From Acanthaster planci (lineage: Eukaryota > Echinodermata > Asteroidea > Valvatida > Acanthasteridae): a stretch of 49,442 nucleotides of DNA. The notes below the pieces were generated by a model. It was not told the DNA's origin and made no database searches. It saw nothing but the letters and a program-made list of their open reading frames with translations. Both the position numbers and the translations under genes were made by a program. Below, one piece after another: positions 1 through 10,946 of this stretch; within the stretch, counting starts at the first letter, position 1; every line of letters starts with the position of its first letter. The DNA lies in the NCBI RefSeq assembly GCF_001949145.1, contig NW_019091429.1, forward strand, positions 243,982 through 293,423. Direction: 5' to 3'.

Positions 1-2513
1 GAGAGATTGATGCTTGTTTACTGCTATGCAAAAAAATGAATCATAAAGAAGGCAGAATTTTATCCAGCACTGTCTACAAAAAATCAACTTGTTTCGTTTA
101 CAAGCCATAGAAGCAGTCTTTCTGGGATGTGACATCAAATATTTGCTCACGAATATGGTAATATTCATTACCAAAAGAAACCAAAAAAGGCAGTATCATA
201 CCCTTTGAAATCGTGAAACAAAAGTTGAAAATAAAGGGAAGTGAGACACATAAGTGCATTTTGAAGGTTTGTCTCAAAACGAATTGATTGCAGTTACCCT
301 TTCAATATATCGAAAGTGCATTTTATTAAACATTACAAATTGTCTGCACATTTCTGGGCAAGTGAGGGGCTGTTGCCGTGAGGTATTCAAGAAGCCATTG
401 CTCTTTCGTCAGTTTGCATGTTTTCGTGTTTAAATTTTGAATTCCAAATTTGCTCTCTGCAAACATTTCTGAGAGGGGATTGCCAGCCGGCTCACTGTCA
501 TTGCCGAAAAAATGGAAATTTATAAAAGCAAAGTATAGGCCTGCAGTGTAACATCACCTCAGATGACATCACAGTTTTCGTACAAAAACAGCACAGAAAC
601 CAATAAATGTTCTAAAATACAGGTTCAAATAACAAAATGAGTATTAAAAGTAAAGTTAATTAAACACAAAATCATTTTACAGGTTGTACCAAAACAATTA
701 TTTTATGGCCCCTTTAAACTAAGAGTTAACAGGATACAAAGTGAAAATGGCATTAACTCCGTTTTCGTAGGTGTTGGTTTGTTGTGATATTTATTTTTGT
801 TTTACAAAGAGAACGTCAAATTTTACGAAATTGCAATTAAAGGCGTTTTCCTCAAAATCGCCTGTAAGTCGCCGCATCACTACAAAAACGTCTTAAAATG
901 ATGATGTCAAAGTTTAAGGAACATGTTTCTGAACAGCTTGCTACCTCCGGCGCAGATCTTGGGAGTTGTAGGTGAAGCCACCCCCCCCTGCCGCACAATA
1001 CCAGTTTGTTTAGTGGCTATATATACTTCGACAGGTTGGAAGGCCCCCTACAAAGCGTGCAACCATGTAGGAGCTTTATTTTGCGCGTGCGGTTAAAGAA
1101 AAAACGGAGAGTAAAGAGCATCCCAAAGGAAAACATGTTTTCTCTGATTTTATATCTGTTCAAATAAATATAGAAGCATCCAAATCGAATGCAGTGTCAT
1201 TTGTCTTCAGAGCTCAACTATAACAGGCTAAAGAGGGCTTTTTTCTGTTCATGCCAAGATGCGAATTCTGAGTGAAGATTGCGTCATTGAGGAGAAAACG
1301 AGGGGAATCCTCGCCCTGGGTTCGTAGTGGATAAGCCCTGGTGCATGCCATTGTTTGACATGCACTTGAACAGATAAAATAAGAGAAATTGTGTTTTCCT
1401 TAGAGGTGCTCTTTATACGGCTCGATTGCTTTTGAGCGATCTGCAGAAGATGACTTGGACTGGAAACGTATCTATTTTTACCTGCACTTAAATATAGAAA
1501 AATACCTCTAATTTGGGATTTCATTTATTGGTTGCTTGAAGTGTTGTTGATTTTACTTTCCGTATAAATCCGACTGACAGGGTTCTCCTTAAGTGTGGTT
1601 TTCCGCTTGCCCAAAGTTTTTTTTTTGTTTCCTTTTTTTCTGTCTTCATAAAGGTTGCTTCTACCGTCGATTCAGACGAAGTGGTTCACCGGGTTCTTTA
1701 TGCTGCTACATTAACCCTAATACCAGGTGCAGTATTGTTCTGGAAGTACATTTTTAAATTATAAAACGTTTAACTGTTGATACGGGTGAGACTACCGGTA
1801 ACGGTAACAGTTGATCTGTCTGTGGCAAGTGGTAAATGACATGTAAATTGGGAGAATACTTAAAACTGTCATTAATTTATGTGCCAGGTAATGATTGGAG
1901 TGATATGTGTTCATCAAACAAGGTTATGTACCATGGGCGTAAGTCTGAGGGGATGGGGGTATACCCCCACATTTTGGTACGGGGTGGGATATTGAATCAT
2001 TCCCAACTTTTTCGTGGTGAACAAAAAATTAAAGAAGATTGTGAAGACTTTTTCGGACTTAAACATCACTCAAAAGTAAAACAATAAAAAAGGTATAAAT
2101 ATGCCAATCCGATGTAAGATTTTGCATGAATGTTATGCCTGTTGCTGATATACACCTGTATCATGAACAATGCCCCATTATAATGTCACATGGTGTCAGC
2201 CCCCCCCCCGCCCCCGCTTTTCAAATTTCCATGGCCGGGTAAGTCACCTCCCACTCACACACACATACACACATTCCCTAAATGCTTTATAGAAAAAAAT
2301 GTGATCGACTGTTCCAAACAATCCCTAACCCTTGAGCAACCGTGTAATTTTTACCCTTGGCTGCCGACTGTAGGGGCTGACAAGTCCCTATAGGTATATA
2401 TGACAAGTATCCCTCATCATAGTTGTTTTTTGTTGTTGTTTTGTCTTAATGGCGCTTTCAGCAACTCAGGCTATTTGCGCCAATAACTGTAAGTTTATTC
2501 TATACATACACTT
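1..2513. other. Non-coding, presumed intron or upstream sequence
   Basis: I see no supportable gene. Short open frames here have no recognisable domain and no convincing splice signals. The stretch at about 1930-2010 contains a perfect 16-bp palindrome (1954-1969, TGGGGGTATACCCCCA) in a G/C-run-rich segment that looks like part of an interspersed repeat. There are C-runs at about 2200-2215 and a CA-rich simple repeat at about 2252-2275. Confidence 0.6.
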
Positions 2514-2715
2514 TATTAATCAGCATCACATTACGGAGTTAGGAAGAAAGTCCAGTTTTAGAGGCAGGAGGAAAACCGGAGTACCAGGAGAAAACCTGCG
2601 AGAGCGAGTATGGACTGGAAACCAAATGCACTTAAAGCGTGGGCCAAGCCGGGACTCGAACCCGGACCTCATTGGTGCAAAGCAAGGAAGGAACCTCTAC
2701 GCTAACCCGTTCCCC
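2514..2715 (-). mobile_element. tRNA-derived SINE
   Basis: Read on the minus strand this begins with a tRNA-like head containing a perfect RNA polymerase III B box (complement of GGGACTCGAACC at 2651-2662) and an A-box-like stretch upstream of it. It then runs into a non-tRNA body. The body recurs at 44843-44943 (shared ATTACGGAGTTAGG and AACCTGCNNGAGCGAGTATGG), which marks it as a dispersed repeat rather than a single gene. A functional tRNA is unlikely because the acceptor and anticodon arms cannot be folded convincingly. Confidence 0.7.
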
Positions 2716-2875
2716 CATCCCTTATCATACGTGTGCCAAGAAAACCTTATTCGACCCTTTTCAAGCTATTTGACAAGTATTATGTTCAAACGAGGTTACG
2801 TACAAGTGATGCAACTGCCTTTTTAAGCTGGTCCCTTGGAGTAATCGTTTGATTTTAAATCTTGCCTGACCGCAG

Positions 2876-2997
2876 GACTGAAGGGCTGAGGCAGTTTCCT
2901 GACGATGTTTACTATGGCAGTGTGGTCGAGGAGTATTCCTTCAATCCATTTTATCTTGACAACGCCGAACTGCAAACGGAGTACGACAAATGGATTG
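2876..2997 (+). CDS. Host gene exon A, upstream of or within the AMOP domain
   Basis: The exon is bounded by CCGCAG at its 5' side and GGTAAG at its 3' side. It reads openly in one frame, starting with the last base of a split codon, and includes 'FPDDVYYGSVVEEYSFN' and ends '...YDKWI' plus one base. That base completes a codon with exon B. The residues have no catalytic motif; the placement rests on the splice sites, phase match to exon B and the aromatic/acidic composition typical of the region before and within AMOP domains. Confidence 0.72.
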
Positions 2998-2999
2998 GT

Positions 3000-3545
3000 A
3001 AGCCATACATTTTGTATTATAAATGAATATAATTGGTTATAATTTGCAGTTGTTTTAGTGCATTGTCTCGCGCAGGTGCAAAAGCAGATGTGGGATCGAG
3101 TAAAAAGCATTTATTTCGGCGAGAGGGAAGCAGTCACACTATGTAGCAAACTGATAACCAGTAATGGTGGAAGGGGCTGTGTTCTAGCAAACTGGTGATT
3201 TCTGTCCTCTTATCTCATTTTTTTTCTTCCGCTTTTCTTTGGTCTTGTCCCCGTTTCTAGTCTCCGAGTCAGTTCCCCATGCACCCCACCTCCGCGATGC
3301 CCATGTGTGAAGACATTCTTCCATCCTGTTTATTCAGCAACTTTTCGCTCTGTGTCATTAAAACCGTGCCTGAATCGATTTACTACAGACGACCTTTAGT
3401 TACAAGTGTATGAGAAATTAGCGCAGCTTCTATACAGTGGCTTCCGTAGATACACGAGTCAATCTTTCCATAGCTAATCATTCTGGGGATGGTCCTTGTA
3501 TGTGTTCCTTATTTAAAGGACCAAAAGCTCAAGGATGGCTTAGGA
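3000..3545. other. Intron sequence before the mini-element
   Basis: No gene or clear repeat is visible. The last five bases before 3551 (GACAC, 3546-3550) are the left copy of the target-site duplication of the mini-element. Confidence 0.5.
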
Positions 3546-3550
3546 GACAC

Positions 3551-3670
3551 AGTAGTAGGGATTGGACAGTTCTAGCCCCCCTTTACTTTCACTCCCTTTT
3601 GCCCCGTTTCACCCCCTTTCACCCACCCGCGCCGGGGTTTCCCACTTTACTCACCTTGACCTTTCGACCC
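3551..3670 (+). repeat. Left TIR of element 1
   Basis: This is about 120 bp that matches the reverse complement of 5966-6085 with scattered mismatches, from AGTAGTAGGG at the outer edge to CCTTGACCTTTCGACCC at the inner edge. It is C-rich on this strand with repeated CCCC runs (CCCCTTTC-like). Confidence 0.9.
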
Positions 3671-3715
3671 TGTTTTTAATGACATCTCTCAATTTAAACG
3701 TCTGCTCGCTCTCGG

Positions 3716-3958
3716 TTAAGTAAAACGTGTGAGTCTCCATTTTATTATATACGTTTTGAAAAATCTTGTTTGGTCAATCGACACGTTTTGAAAAATTTTG
3801 TTTAGCAATCTATACGNTTTTTGGAAATCTTGTTTGGCGAGGTTTAATTTGTCAAATGCGTTTTGCCAGTGCTTATCCGAGACTTGAAATAGATCTTTTA
3901 CAGCTTCTGTAGGTTCTTTTGTCACGTCTTGATAACATACCGCGATTAAAGCCTTCAA
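3716..3958 (-). CDS. Unknown short protein of element 1
   Basis: An 80-codon frame on the minus strand just inside the left TIR, with one unresolved base at 3817. Residues include 'CYQDVTKEPTEAVKDLFQ' and two near-repeats based on 'FQKxYRLLNKIFQN' and 'FFKTYIIKW', reflecting a DNA-level near-repeat (ACGTTTTGAAAAATCTTG versus ACGTTTTGAAAAATTTTG). It is charged and helix-prone with no family I recognise. It may be the remnant C-terminal end of a longer gene interrupted upstream. Confidence 0.4.
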   Translation of the reverse strand: MKALIAVCYQDVTKEPTEAVKDLFQVSDKHWQNAFDKLNLAKQDFQKXYRLLNKIFQNVSIDQTRFFKTYIIKWRLTRFT

Positions 3959-4008
3959 CGGTTTACCTCTAGAAATCTTGCCGTTTAGAATTCAGTTTAA
4001 CTTATATT

Positions 4009-4248
4009 CTATTTCGCCCGCTTCACCATTCTCCAATTGAACGTTAAACTCTTTAAAAGTTTTTCTCGATTTTGGTGGTAGCGGTTTTTCCAAACGTGAT
4101 GCTTGTAATATCCATCTCCCATGTCTACAGGGGTGTATGAGGAAACCCACCCAAAAATTAGACCGCAATGTTTACACGCATATCTGTCGTCTATTTCTAC
4201 TACGTAATGATCACACGTGTTTTTGGTCGCGGTGGTGGAGTGGGCCAT
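4009..4248 (-). CDS. Small putative zinc-binding protein of element 1
   Basis: An intact 79-residue frame with an ATG start. Near the N-terminus it carries C-D-H, then 'YACKHCGLIFGW' (CxxC), a layout consistent with a small zinc ribbon, followed by a Tyr/His-rich stretch and a basic tail ('NREKLLKS', 'RMVKRAK'). Nucleic-acid binding is plausible from the basic tail but is inference. It is the only coding frame in this element without a visible break, and it follows the YIVSD gene after a hairpin at 4320-4351. Confidence 0.55.
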   Translation of the reverse strand: MAHSTTATKNTCDHYVVEIDDRYACKHCGLIFGWVSSYTPVDMGDGYYKHHVWKNRYHQNREKLLKSLTFNWRMVKRAK

Positions 4249-4319
4249 TTAGGTAACGAACCGGTTAAATGATAAATCTCTGCGCCCGTCACTTTATATT
4301 AATAGTAAGAAAAAAATTT

Positions 4320-4351
4320 AACCTCGGTTATTCCGAGGAATAACCAAGGTT
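4320..4351. terminator. Intergenic stem-loop after the YIVSD gene
   Basis: Arms 4320-4334 and 4337-4351 (AACCTCGGTTATTCC against AACCTTGGTTATTCC reading inward from the other side) pair over 15 positions with one mismatch around a 2-base loop. It lies between the 3' end of the YIVSD gene (4394) and the next gene's start (4248). Stem-loops at gene ends are a known feature of Polinton/virophage-type elements, so a 3'-end signal is the likely role. This is inference from position. Confidence 0.45.
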
Positions 4352-4393
4352 CAATTGATTTTTTCAAGTTAATCATAAGTCAATTATTCAAAT

Positions 4394-5169
4394 TTAATCG
4401 AATTTTAATTTCATGGGAGATTCAGATCCAGATTCAGATTCAAATCCATATCCGCTAAACGCTTGCAGCACCGACTTATTTGAAATTAGTCCGTCGTTTC
4501 TAATTTTTAACATTGCCGCTGTCACTCTATACCGAACGCTGGCGCCGCACGACAGTGAACCGTGGGTACCGTAGTATACGTCTTTTGGACAAATAAATGT
4601 TTGCGCGTCGCATCTCTTATTGATAAATTTATCGATATTTGACGAGTCAATGGGTCTTTGTCGGTGATCAAATAGAGAGGCATAGGGATCTTTTTTAACG
4701 TAAAATTGGTTTTTAGCCGTATAAGGTGGTTGAACTACATATTCGATCTTGTTTAATTCCTCGATATCGCGACTGGCTTTGTAGACGTTTACGGTATTAG
4801 ACGGGAGATTAGACACTTGAGATTCGATAAATTTATAAACGGCCAAATTTATGTGATCGAGTATGTTTGTCGTAGGTTGTTGTATTTGATAGCAAATTTG
4901 ACGGCCTTTGACGTTTTCGGGTTTTTTTATCTATTTTGTAAAGCGGGTTTATACCGTAACAGGGTTCTATCGTCATAATCAACAGGCGTTTATTTTGACC
5001 GTTGGTGATGGTAAAAAATGGGCGAGCTGTAATGAGTGCCTTCTTTGATCACAGGTTTTGAAATGATTAATTTACTCGGGTCAAAGGGACCGTAAGTGAC
5101 GTTGGGGTCGCAGTTGTCGGCATTGAGACGCTCGTGGTCATCTGAAACGATGTATACTTGGGTTAACAT
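4394..5169 (-). pseudogene. YIVSD partner protein, element 1 copy (frameshifted)
   Basis: This is the element 1 copy of a protein of roughly 250 residues shared with 14641-15399 and 34160-34760. I chose the ATG at 5169 because it gives the N-terminus ('MLTQVYIVSD') that aligns with the other copies. An upstream in-frame ATG at 5208 is also possible. Conserved segments are 'HERLNADNCD', 'YGPFDPSKLII', 'GINPLYK', 'AVYKFIESQ', 'DPYASLFDH' and, near the end, 'VYYGTHGSLSCG'. The reading frame shifts at least twice between about 4850 and 4990. The C-terminus is acidic and Ser-rich before a basic end. It directly follows the Cys-ladder gene on the same strand. I do not recognise the family; conservation across three elements implies it was once functional in their life cycle. 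Confidence 0.7.
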
Positions 5170-5210
5170 GGTTCTGATTTTCTCCGCTTTGACATAGATT
5201 TTGATCATTT

Positions 5211-5757
5211 TTATTCGGCCGCGTCTATAAACTCGGAAGGGATTTTTACTTTAATCAAATGTTCAACGTCAGCGTCGTATTCAATAATTAGTCCAATTTT
5301 GTATAAATCTGTGTCGAGTTTAGTCGCTAAATCGGGCAGTGGCTCGTTTTCTCGCGCGTGCCTCAGATTTTTATGCTTACCGTCTACGAGCACCACGTGA
5401 TCCATTCCTTCCAACTCAACACAATTTACGCAGCAGGTGCAATATTTACAACCAAAACATTCGATACAATTGCCGCACTCGTAACAGTCCTCGCAACTGT
5501 CCAAGGCATTTGAATTTTGGCAGTCGTATGAAATAAAACAAGCAACGCAATTTATACATCTACGGCAGTCGTCGCAAGTGGAGAAGTCATTACATCTTGT
5601 GCAGTCGTTACATTCGTGACAATCGTGGCATTCCTTACAATCGGTACATTTGCATAAACGGTTGGAATTTACAATAAACAAGGAAAGCAATCGTAGGAAT
5701 CTATCAAGTCAATCGAATTTCTCGTGTCTGCAAAAATAACAATTTACGTTCGTTGTA
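5211..5757 (-). pseudogene. Cys-ladder protein, element 1 copy (frameshifted N-terminus)
   Basis: The main open segment (5690-5211) has about 24 cysteines placed almost every third residue ('CTDCKECHDCHECNDCTRC', later 'CEDCYECGNCIECFGC'), interrupted by two short Cys-free spacers. A C-terminal domain without Cys follows, with 'LVDGKHKNLRHARE' and 'IGLIIEYDADVEHL'. Upstream, the expected N-terminal 'TNVNCYFC' zinc-knuckle-like motif is present near 5730-5755, separated by a stop and a frameshift. The same architecture (CYFC motif, Cys ladder, LIIEY domain) recurs at 14017-14586 and 34806-35375. It lies first after the right TIR and just upstream of the YIVSD gene, spaced by a few bases, suggesting co-expression. 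Metal binding or a disulfide-stabilised fibre are both possible; neither is shown. Confidence 0.75.
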
Positions 5758-5965
5758 TGGTCTATCATATCCTTTTAATTTTTACTTCAATTATAATTTC
5801 TATTTATTTTTCTCATTTTTTTATAACGGGCAAGTCGAGACTTGTAGCGACCGGAAAAAAGCGAGGGGAAGTCCCTTTTTGTTTGAGAGTCACGGGGTAG
5901 TAGGTTGTTTATTCGATCTGTGCGGGCCGGCGCTCGTCACGAGTTGTTGACAAAAACGTGCGCCG

Positions 5966-6085
5966 GGGTCGAAAGGTCAAGGTTAGTAAAGTGGGAATCC
6001 CCGGCGCGGGTGGTGGAAAGAGGGTAAAACGGGGCAAAAGGGAGTGAAAGCAGAGGTGGGCTAGAACTGTCCAATCCCTGCTACT
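5966..6085 (-). repeat. Right TIR of element 1
   Basis: The inverted partner of 3551-3670. The terminal GCTACT ends at 6085 and is followed immediately by the second GACAC target duplication (6086-6090). Confidence 0.9.
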
Positions 6086-6279
6086 GACACATAAGAAATA
6101 AACTTACTTGCTCTACTTCAAGCCCGTTATTTTCCTACATTGAAATGGCAAGCATGGCTCACTATTTGGTAATACGTAATATAATTACCCCGGCGAGATG
6201 GAACATAGTTGAATCGTACTACTTCACTGCCTGGAAAAACGAGGTTCAAATGAGCCATTAAATATTATTTTATTTTCAG

Positions 6280-6399
6280 AAAAGGAGACAAAGGCAAGGT
6301 ACCACTGCTGTGTTGAAAGTAGTCAGCCCAATTTGTGTGAAGAGTATAACAACAAACGACCATCGAGAAATCACCTTTCTTACACTCATCCCAAACTAG
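6280..6399 (+). CDS. Host gene exon B, AMOP-like segment
   Basis: Bounded by TTTTCAG and GGTAAGC, phase 1 on both sides. The frame set by exon A reads through, with 'CCVESSQPNLCEEY' followed by 'NNKRPS'. The Cys-Cys, later Cys before an acidic/aromatic run and 'RPS' is the pattern of the C-terminal part of AMOP domains (adhesion-associated domain in MUC4 and other proteins), which in that family precedes a VWD domain, as it does here. Confidence 0.82.
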   Translation, partial: KRRQRQGTTAVLKVVSPICVKSITTNDHREITFLTLIPN

Positions 6400-6601
6400 G
6401 TAAGCACGCTGACCAAAGGAGTTGGTCCGAATGTTTCCAACAAATTTAGAATCCGATTGTAAAATTACATTTCAGAACTCGATTTGTTAAAAATACAAAA
6501 ATTATACACCCGAGTTTCGAAAAAAAAAAGAAATTTGTCAAGTTTATTCTTATAGAAATGAGAGTGCAAAACATAGTTTTCATATTCCCTTTTGTTCACA
6601 G

Positions 6602-6798
6602 CATGGTGCCTTGGTAACGGCCATTTCCAAACTCTTGACGGCGCCAATTACACGTTCAACGCACGCGGTGAGTACGTCCTGTTGTCTGCTGAGGGCTTTC
6701 TGCACATCTTCGCTCGAATGTGTTACATGGCGGAAGCACATGTGACCAATGCCGCCTTCTTCAGTGCCTTTAACGTGCAGTATAAAACGAGTCCTACA
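6602..6798 (+). CDS. Host gene exon C, N-terminal part of VWD domain
   Basis: Bounded by TTCACAG and AGTAAGT; enters in phase 1, leaves in phase 0. It contains 'GNGHFQTLDGANYTFN' followed by 'GEYVLL', the characteristic opening of a von Willebrand factor type D domain (G-x-HF-x-T-x-DG-x-x-Y-x-F). This is the strongest single domain match in the host gene and fixes the frame of its neighbours. Confidence 0.9.
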
Positions 6799-9700
6799 GT
6801 AAGTAGTGCAGGATTTATCCCTTTGCCGTTCTATATGAACATTTATCAAAAAAGATTGGCGCCCTAAACGGAGGTTTCATTTGTGAAATAACCAGCTGAG
6901 AATAAAACAAAATTCAGTATAGGGAAAGGTTCTCCCTATTGAAAAGGGGAAAGGGAGGGGAACACCAGTTGATCTCGCTTTAGATCCATTACTGATTCAT
7001 TGTAGTTGAGTTGATAATTTCAATATTTGGCGATCGGTTCTTTGGAATACAAATCATTAAGATATGCACTTATCCCCCACATTGATCTTTGCTCATGTTC
7101 CCCAATCTTTTTTGATTAAAGCATGTTTGTTTACCGTTTGGAAAAGATGTCTGATACCTTGTCCTCATTCACCTCCCTCCCATCATATTATTTAATGGCC
7201 ATGCAACGCTATTTTTTTTCCTTTGGGTTTCAGTGTCCATGTGTAAACATAGAAGACGAGATGCCTGTCAATATGGGCGGTAACCTATGCAACCATCCTG
7301 CAGTCTCTCAAATTTGAATGAATTCTAGCATTAAATTCTGGCATTATAAAAAGTGTTAAAAACACGTTTTTTCAATTTGGTATCTGTTGCTGTTCATTTT
7401 GAAAACACTGTAGTGTTTTTTAATTTTTTTTTTTTTGGTTTCCTTTTTTGTAAATCCTCGGGATAGTCAAATATGATGCTGGCGAAATCATGCATGGGGA
7501 AGGTGGGGCTAATGGACCGCTTAAGCACATTCTTGATTCTACCCACATTCAATAATCCAGGAAAATGATAAAAAGTACTCTCAATACCTGACCAAAGCAC
7601 TTGTTTGTTTATTGCAATTAGCTGAAATCAGTTACTTTAATAAAACTTATTTATATTACCTCATTAATACTTCATCCAAAAGTGGACCACTAGCCCCACG
7701 CCACACAAACTCGCCAGAGGCTTGCCACACTTGGCAGAAAAAGGCAAGGTTAATAGCAAAAAGACTTGCCACACTTGGCATAACAGGTTGGAATTCCTTG
7801 GCACACTTGCCATGCTGACAAACCCCACCGGAACCAGTTGGTGCTTGTCCTAATATTAATTGTCATGTGATTCTATTTATCATTTACGAATTAAGAAAAA
7901 CTTACATAAAGCACGCCGTTTTTTCCACCCCTTGAACAGGCGGTTTGTTAAGCCCCACCAGAACAAGAGGGTGCTTGGCGTAGTGTTTAAGAAAAACAAA
8001 CATGAAACATAGCTAACTTTACGTTATAATCACTCCGAGATAAGTTGCATAAATTATTTATTTGTTTACTTCAGAAACTGCGTGTCGCTCCCAGGTAGTT
8101 CCTGCCAGTAAAACTTAAATTAATAGTCATATGGTGGAGATGGGGAGGTGGTGCGTTAAATTTGTGTGTTGCCGCTTCAAAAATCTATGCCGAAGTGGCC
8201 CTTTTCAGCGCCAGACTTGCTGTGGTTAAACAGTAAGTTCCTTGTGGCCCTCTGGCTTCAGACATTATTACCCTCGAGACAGTTTCAGGTGTCTGGGTCC
8301 GGAAAAGTACTACATTCTCTCAACCCCGTGAGGCCTTTGCTGATAGACGCAAGGCCATGTAGCCACTTTGCTGAACCCATTAAGCCAGAAATGCAAGACA
8401 GTGATGGGTGAGACAGTGGTGCCTTGTTCACCATGGTATAAGCTGACCCAGAGTGTTTCAAAGACTAATGACGTGCGTTCGTGGCGAATAATTTATTTTA
8501 TCCCAAAGCGTTAAAATAAATTATATTTCTCACATGGGCCTCACTTTATGTTCAGCTGAACCTCTGAAAAAAATAAATGAATATTCTTGTTTAAATTCAA
8601 CCGGTCAATTTGAAAACCTTTTAGTCAAAATGGAACACAAATGCTCCAAATTCGTAGTTTAGTCCGATATTGAGCAGGCTTTACAGGTATCTCAAAATTA
8701 TTTTTTTATAATGACACCCTGTCCATACGGTAAATGTTGACTACTTTAATTGGATCCATTCTCGAAACTGTACAAGCCTCTATAGTCAGTACACAAGAAT
8801 AACATTTCACTTCGCCATCGAGTACAGTCCTTGTGAAGCCACTCCCTGCACCCTCCACATTAAGGTGTAGTATATTTCAAAAAAGGTTTAATTTTAAGTT
8901 CTGAATAGGCTAGAATGATGTTCTGGCAATATTTAAGACCTACCATATCGAAAACAAATCAACAAATCTTTGCCAACCTAAAAATGGATTGAAATTTTCC
9001 CCAAAACGTGCTGGGTCATGGTGAACCAGTTTCTTTTTTTTCCAAAAGGTTTTCCAGCTCTGGTTTCTTTTTTCCCATGGAATTTTCTCTGATTTTTTAA
9101 GATGAAGTAAGCTCTAAGACTTCCCACTTCCTGTTCAAAGCTGTTCCTTCACTTTTTTTTCCTACTAATAATCGTCCACTGAATGACTGTGATCCTGTAA
9201 TATGACCATCAGTTGTATAGGTAGTTCTTTGCTGTGTACCGTGCATATCTGCCTTTGTAGTGGTCTATTTTAGGAACATTCTGAGGTGATAGAGAGCACC
9301 TGCCCGCCATCCAACATTGACATAGGCTCCAACCATTATTTTGCTCTGTATAAAGTTACTTGAAGGTAGAAACTTGTGGATTGCCATGGTAATATTTACT
9401 TTATGTCCTGACTTCGGGGTCCACCAGGCTCTACGTGCAACAATCACAGTGGTATTCTTTGACTGACCTTAATTGGGCAGACTTTGTTACCAACCTTATT
9501 TTGAGAAAGAGTTGCATCTCTTTTTCTGTCAGAGTCAAAATTACTGATTTTCTCCTTCCTATCAGACTTTCACCATCGAATATGTTTCCTCTCCTTTGCC
9601 AGTGTGTGGTGATCAATAATATTGCCATCTTTGGATACAATGTTGAAATCAATGAGTGTAGCAGTTGGAGAAGCTGCTTGTTTTGTTTATTTGTTGTATT

Positions 9701-10946
9701 TTCACACAATGGTGGGGCTTAAATCCAATATTACCGGCGTATTTACCGCTCTTTGTCTCAATCATCTCACTCCCTGGTGGGGATGAAAAGCCTGCTTGAT
9801 GTGAAGTATATGTAAATGTAGTTGGAATGCTCTCGGTTCCTTTTGAGTTGTTTCGTGAGTCATTCAGTCTATTTTTCTCTCTTCATTCCTCTATTTCTTT
9901 CCAACAAATCTGAACTTCTTTTTCCAGAACGTTTAAATTGACACAATTGCAGTCTGTTTTGCAGGTATCCCTTTGATGGATTGTGATACACTTGTCTCTG
10001 CAATTTAGGGTATGGAAAGCTTCACATTTACATGTGCAGATATCTATGTTTAGAAATTTTAAAGATTTGGCTCATTCTCCGTAAATTTCTTTATTTTGGA
10101 CCTGACAGCATCAAACATAAGGCTGAATTTTACTACCTGTTTGTACCAATTCTTAATGTTCTTTGTAATCGCATCAGCATTGGATGTTTGCATAGAAGCA
10201 CACTGCCCAATCACGATCTCTTCAGTTGCCACTTGAGCATAAATCTCACTAATCACAAAAGTTTATCTGTCGGGAACATTTATTAATATTTGTAGTATTA
10301 TCATTTATTTGGCATCAAGAATAATAACACGAACAATACTACTCACTTGTTAAAGACAAGGACAAAACAGTGCCTGCAGTAGATGCCAGGAGAAGAAAAA
10401 GTCAACTGATTGACTGTAGCCCACAGGCCTCTTCTCCCAGTATTACAGACATCATATAAAAATCATATATATTTATAGAATTATACAAATTGTTACGATC
10501 CGAAAAACTCTAACTATTTATAAGCAGTAATTAGTTCAATGCTTGAAATTTCTCCGACGCAATAAAGAAATCAACTGATTTAAGGAACAAATAAACAAGT
10601 ATGATTTAATGAGAATGTTACACTTCATTACACAAAAATAGTAACAAAGAAAAATGTTGATTGGAACTAGTTTACAAGGATAAGGAATATCTCATATAAA
10701 CAAGATGTTCTTACGGGCGAGAACTTGGCAAGGCACTACAGTGAAGAATGCTGGACTCCACAAATGGCGAAAAACAGTTCAGTCCTTGATGGTGCAAAAA
10801 TGAGCTGCAACGGGGACGAAGACAGCTTGCAATAAGAATGACCGGGCTCGAGACGAAACGGCGAGGGCGTGATGACCGTCGCAAATACGAGACTTGATGC
10901 TCCCACAAACTAGAACTGAATTCAGTTTACAAACTGTCCGGATTAT
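6799..10946. other. Intron, degenerate repeats only
   Basis: I see no gene. At 7715-7815 the near-palindromic motif TGCCACACTTGGCA recurs, with related CTTGGCACACTTGCCA, and a CCCCACCGGAACCAGTTGGTGCTTG motif at about 7826 has a relative near 7956. A minus-strand stretch at about 9000-9710 has several short open frames that could be an eroded transposon protein, but none has a motif I can name. The remaining sequence is AT-rich with poly-T tracts. Confidence 0.5.

Larger units (their letters stand above)
3551..6085 (-). mobile_element. 2.5-kb Polinton-like mini-element (element 1)
   Basis: Inverted termini 3551-3670 and 5966-6085 (about 120 bp each, starting AGTAGTAGGGATTGG and AGTAGCAGGGATTGG when read inward) are flanked by an exact 5-bp direct repeat GACAC (3546-3550 and 6086-6090). 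The element lies in the host intron between exons A and B. All recognisable genes run on the minus strand, from the right TIR inward: Cys-ladder protein, YIVSD protein, a small CxxC protein and a short unknown frame. It has no polymerase, integrase, capsid or ATPase gene, so it must be non-autonomous or a deletion derivative. Its TIR interior differs from the 15-kb element but shares GGACAGTTC with the one-ended copy at 13629. Confidence 0.85.

Noticed and set aside
2636-2712. Possible tRNA gene (minus strand)
   Set aside because: Good B box, but no complete cloverleaf, and the body recurs at 44843-44943 without the head, so it is a SINE.
5211-5690. Cys-ladder ORF as an EGF-like or metallothionein host gene
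   Set aside because: It lies inside the TIRs of a mobile element, lacks EGF spacing, and its relatives are always beside the YIVSD gene in the other elements.
6465-6849. Minus-strand frames overlapping host exon C
   Set aside because: Antisense shadows of the VWD exon, which has a clear domain motif and splice sites.
9265-9722. Open frames on both strands around 9.3-9.7 kb
   Set aside because: Frames are short, overlap on opposite strands, and show no motif; possibly an eroded transposon, but not supportable as a gene.
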